Source of the DNA: Massospora cicadina
Taxonomy: Eukaryota; Entomophthoromycota; Entomophthoromycetes; Entomophthorales; Entomophthoraceae
Assembly (NCBI GenBank): GCA_022478985.1
Contig: JAKSZP010018527.1
Span: 108,672 to 172,671 of the forward strand
Direction of reading: 5' to 3'
Length of the DNA stretch: 64,000 nucleotides
Shown one piece after another: positions 56,881 to 64,000 of the stretch (the stretch's first letter is position 1; every line of letters begins with the position of its first letter). The translations under genes and the position numbers were made by a program. The notes under the pieces were generated by a model. It was not told the DNA's origin. It saw nothing but the letters and a program-made list of their open reading frames with translations, and ran no database searches.

Positions 56881-58980
56881 TATAATGGGTAATAAGTCTC
56901 ATTACCTAAGCAGGTCACTAGCCAAATATGGTTGGTTTGCTTGGATTGAGAGGAAAATGTTAAAGACATGTTTTCTGACTCTTTCTATTTTAGGTCTCAA
57001 GGATGTCCAATAACAGAATCCTAGCCAGGATGGGGGAGACTATCACTGCTAAGACAAGGATGGGTGATTCAATGGCAACGGCTGCCGTTTCATAGAAGAA
57101 GAGTCAACCAAGGGTTAGACAGCCAAATTCCCCTCTATATATTCCCTAGGATTCACTATAAAAAAGTCAAATAACAGTTAGTCAGATAATGAGTTAATTA
57201 GTTCTAAGTCTTCCTTTTAATATAGTTAAACTATCATCAGCTTCCATTGTGCTATTCTGTCTCAAGGATATTATTGCTGAGTGCAATAATTGGAAGACTC
57301 TTAGAGAAAAGAGTAAAGATTTGAGCAGGGATCTAGAGAAGAATGAGTCATAATTGGGGATAGCTGCCAACTGTGTGTTGAACCAAAAAGACTGTCACCA
57401 GGGTATCTCAGCAAAAATTGGGTGGACAAGAGGAAAGGAATGAATCCTTACAAGTATGACATCATGAGTATTTAATTGGGAATACTGGCAAATGTTGGGC
57501 TGAAATATAATTCATACTCAACTACAGATAATAGTCTTCATACTATTATAGATTGATAATATATTCTACTATACAACACAATGAAGTGCATAAGGAAACT
57601 AAACCTGTGCAGTAAAAAGGTTACTAGGGTTGTTGCCGATAATAACCCAAACAAAGTAAATTTTTACAAGTTAGTGCTCACTATTGGGGTAGTTGAGTTG
57701 AAGAATTTAGAACATGATGTTCTATGAAGATGTTTCAAATTTTGGAAATAAGCTGTTGAAGGAAGTAAAAGATAGAATGTGAAGAGGATCACATTCAATT
57801 GCATTCACCCAGCTCAACAGTGGAGCTCCGAGTGAAGTAAAATAAATATACTCAAGTTTAGGGGAAAGGATTTGCAGCCTAGATATGCAACTATCTAGTG
57901 CTGCAAGGAAACCTGTTTCATCTGACATCTACTTGAAATAAAGATTAACAGCAGGGCCAACTTGGGTTAAAATTGGGTCTACTGGAAATAGCCCCAAGGA
58001 ACAGCAAAATCAACTCAGGTTGAAATTGGATCCACTTCAAATAGTCCTGAGGAGAGAGTGTTTAGATGAGGCATTGGTTGAAATAGGAAGCAATCAATCT
58101 GGAGAATTGGATTGCCATATCAATGAAGATATGAAGACAAAAATAGGAAATATTAATCCAAGACAGTGGAGAAATTTATTTTAATACAATAACATTCAAT
58201 CAATGGTCAGAAGTTTCTGGAGATGAGTTCATCAATTCAGGAGAAATCTAATGAAGCTAATGAGGACAGAATGACCTGTGTAATTAAAGATGGCCATGAA
58301 GGCTGAAAATTCTTTTAGGAGAAAAATGATATGGACAATTGGATGAAACTTTTGGCTAATGAGATACGAGGATCCAAAGCATCAGTTGCCAAAATATAAG
58401 GTGAAATTAGGGCCGGTTGGACAAATAACTAGTCAGGATTAAAGGCCTAATATTCAAGAGTATTGCCAAAATTCAGCAAGTGTAGCCTATACATGAAGAA
58501 ACAGCATTGCTGGTTGTATAGTGAGAAAGGTCAATACTAACTGGTAGTATTGAGCCTAAAAGAATATAGTTGCAATGTTCCCAGCAGACCTCTGAACCAT
58601 TAAATGGTTATGTCCTGAGATTTTGATCAAGTCCTAGAAGAGAACCACTGAACCAAATGGTTGGTTAAATCTTAAGAGAATAAGATTTTGAACCATGATA
58701 ACTGGTAGGTTTAAGTACCCAGGACCCAGTTTGGATTAAGGGGAAAAGAAGGACCTCTGAGCCTTTTTGTAGGTTGCAAGTCCCATTGCAAAAGAAAAAT
58801 ACAAAAAATATATAAAATATTAAAATATTGATTTTTATGGTCTATGAGTTTCAGACCTAAGAAGCGACAAGAAATTCTGACAGCCAAATGAAGGAAATTC
58901 CACTCTCAATGAGATGAAATTATCAGTCGGGGTAACAGAGAGCATCAACCTATTAGTTGATTAAGAGCAACTTGCTAATC
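56881..58980 (+). other. TE-G gag-protease region, not readable
   Basis: By position this should hold gag and protease, but stops are dense and no zinc knuckle or Asp-Thr-Gly motif was found. Near 58589-58760 a short phrase (ACCTCTGAACCAT and variants) recurs several times; see the repeat entry. Confidence 0.4.
58700..58735 (+). repeat. Direct repeat flanking TE-G pol (partner 61020-61055)
   Basis: AACTGG, one variable base, then AGGTTTAAGTACCCAGGACC occur at both places, and similarity extends over roughly 100 bp (AAGTCCCAT at 58785 and 61093). The phrase GGACCTCTGAACCAT or a variant precedes or follows each copy. Confidence 0.8.
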
Positions 58981-59690
58981 TGTCAGAAGGCCAGAAAGAG
59001 GAGATGCTCAAATTGTTGAAAAGTATTGGAGAGTATTCACTCAAAAAACAACCAGGATTTGGGATACACAAGAAATGTGATTTGCAAGGTCAATACTGGG
59101 GAAAATCTGCTGATCAGGACAAAATGAGATTGCCAGCATGAGTTGCCAAGAGAAACAATCTATTGGAAGATTTATTTGGGACTTTGCCTGAATAGATAAG
59201 CCAGTATTCCATTTATTAAAGGATCCAAAAAAGGGTTTGTATGTAATGAGAGGCCTAGGACTCCTTTGATGAGTTACGCCAGTACTTAATAGATTTGCCT
59301 ATTCTGAAATATCCAAACTTTGATTGGGAGTTTATTATTCAAACTGATGCTTTGTTGATGGTGATTGGCGCCATACTGAGCTAAGTAGATGGACTTGGGG
59401 ACAAACATCTGGTGGCATATGTGAGCTGGACACTCTCAGCCACTGGAGAAACTACACCATGACTGAGTGTGAATTCCTTGCAGTCATTTACATATGCAAG
59501 CAGTTTCAGGTGTACATCCATGGAACACGATTAAAGGTGGTGATGGACCACTATTTGCTGTGTTAGCTGCACAATTTAAGAGAGCCAGAAGGATGATTGG
59601 CCTGATGGGCACTTAAGCTCCAGGCTTATAATTAAGAGATTGTCCACCAAGCAGGGGCTTCTCACCAGAACGCAGATGGCTTATTGTGGT
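58981..59690 (+). pseudogene. TE-G RT edge and RNase H; RT palm deleted
   Basis: 59000-59110 reads EMLKLLKSIGEYSLKKQPGFG, the segment that precedes RT in Ty3/gypsy Pol. Within about 60 bp the sequence jumps to the RT-RNase H connection (DSFDELRQYLIDLPILKYPN near 59255-59320), so some 600-700 bp of RT, including YxDD, are absent. RNase H follows: FIIQTDALLMVIGAIL, ECEFLAVIYICKQFQVYIHG and HQNADGLLWLP, with stops between them. Confidence 0.8.
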
Positions 59691-60960
59691 TGCCAATGGT
59701 CCAGTTAGTATACCCGCAGGCATATGAGCTATTCCTGAGAATAGTTGAGGGAAAAATTGGGGACGAGCCCCAAGAAATCCAAGTTGCTCTTCAGAAAGCA
59801 ATAGAAAACACCAAGACCATGAATGGACAGTATTCAAGACAATCAACGGAAAGCAATTATTATTCCTAAAACTGTCAAAAGAGCAGCTATAGTGCAAGCA
59901 GCTCACAAGATTGTTGGGCATGGAGGCCTGAGGAAAACAACTGACCATATTTGCTAGTACTATTACTGGGAATCCATCAACTACAATGTTGCGGATTATA
60001 CATCTTGTTGCATGGAGTGCCAGCTGCACAAACCACATAAGATACAACTGAATACTGACTGGTCTTCCCTAGATTTTCCTGGCATACATTGTCCATCAAC
60101 ATTATGGGACCGCTGACAATGAGCACAGTGGGAGTCAAGTACATTATAGTTGCCATTGACCATCTGAAAAGATGGGTTGAGATGAAGGCCCTAACGAAAG
60201 TAGACGCTACCAGTACCACAAGGTTCATCCTAAATCAAGTAGTATACCAGCATGGATGTCCCCATGTCCTGCTTAGCGACAATGGGACCAACTTCACATC
60301 TCATGTGATCTTAAGATTGAATTATATAATGGGGATCAGAGGAGTCATGTCAGTACCTTACCAGCCAGAGACAAACGGTCTGGTAGAACGGGTTAATGGA
60401 ACGCTGGCTGCAACGCTGAGGAAGCTGGTCACAGAAAGAACTTCTGCGTGGGGAATGTGCCTGAGTTCAGTTATGTTTGTCTACAATATTAGTCATCATA
60501 TGGCGATGAGAAAGATGCCATTTGAGTTGTTATATGGGAGAAAGGCCACGTTGCCACCAATTTTATATTTGGTGGTTGAACCTACATTGGGGATGAGTAC
60601 CAAACAATACCTGAAATGACTGATGAATATCCTGATCAATATGCAATTGCAAGCATTTGATGCTACATTGAAAAAAAGGATATGAGCAAAATTTATGGAT
60701 AATAAGAACTGACCGGCCTTAGCAGAATATCAAATAGGTGAAAGAGTAGCCTATTGTGATACACACAGTTTTAGAAGAAGATACAAACTGGATGAGTTGT
60801 GGTCAGTTCCATTTGAAATTATTGCCAAGATGGCGACTGGCGCTTACTCCATCAATAATCTCTTGGATAGAAGTGTTATAAATCAAGTCCATGCTAAGTA
60901 TCTGAAGCAATGGATTAATGAAAAAAACAAAAGAGTTCCCAAAGGACCAATAAAACATTA
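59691..60960 (+). pseudogene. TE-G integrase, core intact
   Basis: The zinc-binding part near 59890-60035 (HKIVGHGGLRKTTDHI, YYYWES, SCCMECQLHK) has one stop. The core (60089-60619) is open for 176 codons with all three catalytic residues: Asp in VAIDHLKRWVEMK, Asp in LLSDNGTNFTS and Glu in ETNGLVERVNGTL; the last two are separated by exactly 35 residues. The C terminus (60720-60960) reads YQIGERVAYCD, RRYKLDELWSVPFEIIAK and NQVHAKYLKQWI. No chromodomain. Of all integrases here it is the closest to functional. Confidence 0.9.
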
Positions 60961-61418
60961 GGTTGGTCATGTCCTGATAATTAGGTCAATTCTGAAAAAA
61001 GGACCTCTGAACCATAGAAAACTGGCAGGTTTAAGTACCCAGGACCCAGTTTAAGGGAAAAAAAGATGGACCGCTGAACCACAATAAGGTCAAGTCCCAT
61101 AGGAAGAAAGAAGAATAAAGATAAAAAATTGATAAAAGATATTGGGAAAAAAGATTATAAACTGCACAGAGAAAAAGCCAATATAATTTTATAAATTTTA
61201 TTTTTATTAATTGTCCTCAGTATGGGGATGATTCCGCCTATGTCACCTCTTGGGGAGGGAGGATGGATTGCAATAGAAATGAACAGCCCAACAAAATTTA
61301 TATGAGATTAGATGCAAGTGAGGGATAGACCTACACAAAACCATATTATTTGAGCAGATGCAGAGCTCTGTAAGAAAGTGACTAGGGGAAGGGAAATTGA
61401 GATGTCAGATGAGGCCAA

Positions 61419-62400
61419 TCACAAAACCCCAAAGCGGGGAGGAAAGCAACAGTATAAGAAGAGGCAATTGGTAAATAACCCTGAGTAATTCCAATATGGT
61501 ACCAGAGCCAGAAGATTGGTTCTGAGCGCCTGACAACGGGCTCCATCAAGAACACCAGACATATGGGCCAGCAACGAAGAAGGGATGCTTGATGGGAGTT
61601 GCCAAATCATGCCCCCCTATCAACACCATCAGCGGAAGATACCGATGGGAAGCTCCAGAGAAGAGATAGTCATGCAGTGAGCAGATTGCATCCTGCAAGT
61701 GATGACTAGGGGCTCTCAGAAGCTAAAGCTAAATGAACGGTGGAACCTGGGTGAGGCTGGAAGCTTTGTGGACCAACTTCAAAGAACTTTTCCAGAAAAG
61801 CAAAGAGCATAAGCGGTGGTATCCCAATCCGGGATGTTATCAAGATCAGAGAGATTCAGCGCTAGGGTCAAAGCCTTAGTGACTTGGCCCCAGAGTTCAG
61901 TGTAGGGGAGCTCAAAGTGATTACTGTTACTGATGGTGAGCTTGATATCATAACAGCGGGTTTTTAATATTTCCCAAGTCATAAGAGGAACTCAGAAAGC
62001 AGGTCTGACCATCAAGAAACGAGTGATCAAGAGCAACCAGTATAATCTCTGGAGCATCTACAATGATGGTTGGAGCATCAGCAAAAGGAGCCAAATTCAG
62101 GAGAGTTTTGAAATCCAACTCTAGAATTGATGACAGAGGAAGAATTGGCCAGGGGTTGTTTGAAATGATAGCCAGCCTGGTTTTGGAGGGATTAGTTACC
62201 ATTTCCAGTAAGTCAACGGGAGGACTAGCTGCTGGCACCAGACTAGGTATATGAGTCCTGGAAGGATCATAGAAGAGGTTCTGTCACACATCCCAAATCA
62301 TCTGCTGGACGAGCCAAAGATCTTGAACAGACAAACTGTTTAGAAGCTGCTGGTAATGTGACTCAGAATTCAACATATGAGCTGGACAAGAGGGGGGATG
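61419..62400 (-). pseudogene. Antisense-oriented ORF between TE-G integrase and 3' LTR
   Basis: On the minus strand an almost open frame runs from about 62400 to 61419. It starts around SHYQQLLNSLSVQDLWLVQQ and, after one stop, continues with LVPAASPPVDLLEMV, ILPLSSILELDFKTLLNLAP and ALDHSFLDGQTCF. One frameshift near 61975 leads into TWEILKTRCYDIKLTISNSN and ELWGQVTKALTLALNLSDLD. Further pieces reach 61419. The plus strand has no comparable frame. I do not recognise it. Antisense ORFs at this place are known in some plant Ty3/gypsy elements; whether this is comparable, or is gag of another minus-strand element, is open. Confidence 0.5.
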
Positions 62401-62940
62401 TTAGACTTATATGAAAGTTGACATTATGCACTCTACAATCCATTAGGCTCCAATTTCAGAGAAATTAATCTCAAAATTAATGGAAAAAGCTCTCCAAGAG
62501 AAAAATTAGGAATGACTTAAGCCAAGAGGTTATGAGAGAAATAACCAGGGCAAATAAAATAAGTATTCTTAATTGTGCCATGAAACAAACATTGATAGCA
62601 AGAGTCTCCTGTATAGGACAATGAGAAAATCAGGAAATCAAGGATGCTGAACCAAGAATCCTGAAAATGACAGCAGGTCAAATAACCTGATGGGGGGAAA
62701 CTGGATCCTGGGACAAAATCATCATGAGTAAATCAATCAGCCTGGCATGACAGTAGGTCATGGGGACTGCGCTCTGAGAAGGTGGTAGCAAGGAGGAAGA
62801 GGAAGAATGCCATATGCTGAAGGTTGTCCTGAGCATAATTAATTATTGACAAGTGTACTCCGCTTGAACCAATGAAGTATTTGACCAAGTATCCTAAGTG
62901 GTGTTCTCATTCCCTGGTCCTTTTCTCACTGGAAATCTAG

Positions 62941-62955
62941 GCAAGAGGGGGGATG
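62941..62955 (+). promoter_or_regulatory. TE-G polypurine tract
   Basis: GCAAGAGGGGGGATG lies directly before the 3' LTR, with an unbroken G6 run. Confidence 0.75.
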
Positions 62956-63296
62956 TGTTGGGATTTTTGCCCATATTCCCAGCCTGCTAGATTAAAGGTA
63001 TCGCTAAGAGAAAATTCCCTAAGGCAAAGTGAATTGGAAATCAGTTGGCCTGAGTTTCAGAGTAACTACGTTCAGGGGATTTTGAGATATTTGCCTGGTT
63101 GTATTTATTAGGGATCAATCTGGACAGTAACTTAAGATCTCATCGGGTGGAGTTGCTGATGAAATAGGAGCATCTGATAGTGATTAACTATCAGGTGTAC
63201 TGATTGGGATTGGTCAGGTTTCATCACCAACTGATTGGGAATATAATCAAGTTTTGAGGTGAGTGATGCTGTCAGGCAAACAGCAAGTAAGAATTA
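62956..63296 (+). repeat. TE-G 3' LTR
   Basis: TGTTGGGATTTTTGCCC to GAATTA. Same length as the 5' LTR. The right end was set by alignment because the expected CA terminus is changed. Confidence 0.75.
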
Positions 63297-64000
63297 GACT
63301 GGCCTGTCAGCCCAGATGCCATAGCACCCAAATGGCAAACCAGAATGCCACTGGCACTGCTGCTGATTTGATGGATATGGGGCTGGAAAGGAATCTCACC
63401 AAGAACTTCCAATGAGCCAGAATCTCATATAGGTACATAATAAAATACCAGATGAGTATGGCCATTAACCCTGAAGCATGTGTGAGGGTCAGTGGAAAAG
63501 GTGGTTTAATTTTTGACATAAAAACAAAATTTTAGGAAAGGTTTTAATGGAAAAATTAGGAAAGAAAAATCAACTAACAATTTTCTCAGTGTGATGCGAA
63601 TAAAACAGTGGTCAATCTAGAGAGGAAACAAGCTGGGATTGGGTCCCGCAAGTTTGACCTAACTGGCTAATTGTTCAGAAATGGGGAACAGATGGTTTAA
63701 CTAGAACTGGCATTGAAGAATTTGGCGGCAGGCTGAGTTGCTGTTGGTTTGACTTTGAACATCCAAACTGAGGCTTGGATATGTTTCTGACAGTTGGCGT
63801 GATGGCGTTTGACCTAATGAGTAGTGGGAATCCCTCAAGGCCACCCCATGTAGAGGCGGGCCCATTTGGTTGGAAACGGGTTTGGGACGCCCAACCTGCC
63901 CATGCCCAGTTGCTGGGCCGTTCATTTGGTCAGAGACGTTGCATTGGGTGCAACACCTGATTTGCTAGCAGGGAGCTTTGAACCCTTGTCAATGGTGTCC
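63297..64000 (+). mobile_element. TE-H: fragment homologous to the 3' segment of TE-E, runs off the window
   Basis: It aligns with about 49913-50890 of TE-E, with many substitutions. Shared strings include CTAACTGG and CCAAACTGAGGCTTGG. No LTR or pol is seen inside the window. A minus-strand hydrophobic frame (63519-63307) and a plus-strand frame (63775-63960) parallel those in TE-E. Confidence 0.65.

Larger units (their letters stand above)
56523..63296 (+). mobile_element. TE-G: Ty3/gypsy element with deleted RT and an antisense ORF
   Basis: LTRs at 56523-56863 and 62956-63296 are both 341 bp. A strong polypurine tract (GCAAGAGGGGGGATG) abuts the 3' LTR. The plus strand carries RNase H and a well preserved integrase, but the RT palm is missing. 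About 1.9 kb between the integrase and the 3' LTR is open mainly on the minus strand. Flanks CATAT and GACTG do not match, so no target duplication is evident, and TE-H sequence begins right after the 3' LTR. Confidence 0.85.

Noticed and set aside
1..64000. CRISPR arrays, prokaryotic operons, phage or plasmid genes
   Set aside because: No short regularly spaced repeats, no ribosome binding site pattern and no gene packing of that kind; the whole content is eukaryotic retroelements plus one host-type gene.

Overview
The window looks like a repeat-dense part of a eukaryotic, most likely fungal, nuclear genome. No operons, ribosome binding sites, rRNA, convincing tRNA or CRISPR arrays were seen. 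The only gene that reads as an intact host gene is an uninterrupted 379-codon NIPA-type (DUF803) magnesium transporter at 53924-55063. Chromodomain-bearing Ty3/gypsy elements and a compact intronless gene suggest a fungus, perhaps an early-diverging lineage with a TE-rich genome; that placement is inference only.

Layout. (1) 1-6458: minus-strand Ty3/gypsy relic TE1, 3' LTR cut by the window edge. (2) 6459-8513: AT-rich DNA with a polypurine tract. (3) 8514-13627: old minus-strand relic TE2; one LTR is split by a later ~1.1 kb LTR-like insertion. (4) 13628-18131: non-genic, with a three-copy ~445 bp tandem repeat. (5) 18132-40294: a nest. Plus-strand chromovirus TE-A is split inside RNase H by minus-strand TE-B (22649-37657). 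TE-B is itself split by chromovirus TE-D (24818-30835) and by non-autonomous LTR element TE-C (31025-33941). A second, truncated TE-A internal region (40295-41029) follows the right TE-A LTR directly. (6) 42153-51986: plus-strand Ty3/gypsy relic TE-E with an extra 1.5 kb 3' segment. (7) about 51987-56522: island with normal CpG content holding the NIPA gene. (8) 56523-63296: plus-strand Ty3/gypsy TE-G with identical-length 341 bp LTRs, a deleted RT, a well preserved integrase core and an antisense-oriented ORF before the 3' LTR. (9) 63297-64000: TE-H, a fragment related to the 3' segment of TE-E, running off the window.

The gag-pol genes are almost all broken by stops and frameshifts. Many lesions fit C-to-T/G-to-A decay (for example YxDD to YLNN in TE1), and CpG is scarce in the TE DNA, which fits methylation or RIP-like decay of repeats. 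Five elements carry a primer-binding site built on TGGTGCTC, in two subtypes, so several families appear to share tRNA primers. TE-C shares primer site and LTR ends with TE-B and carries an unrecognised ~465-codon reading frame instead of pol. It is the best candidate for something undescribed. All similarity statements come from reading and aligning by eye; no database was searched.
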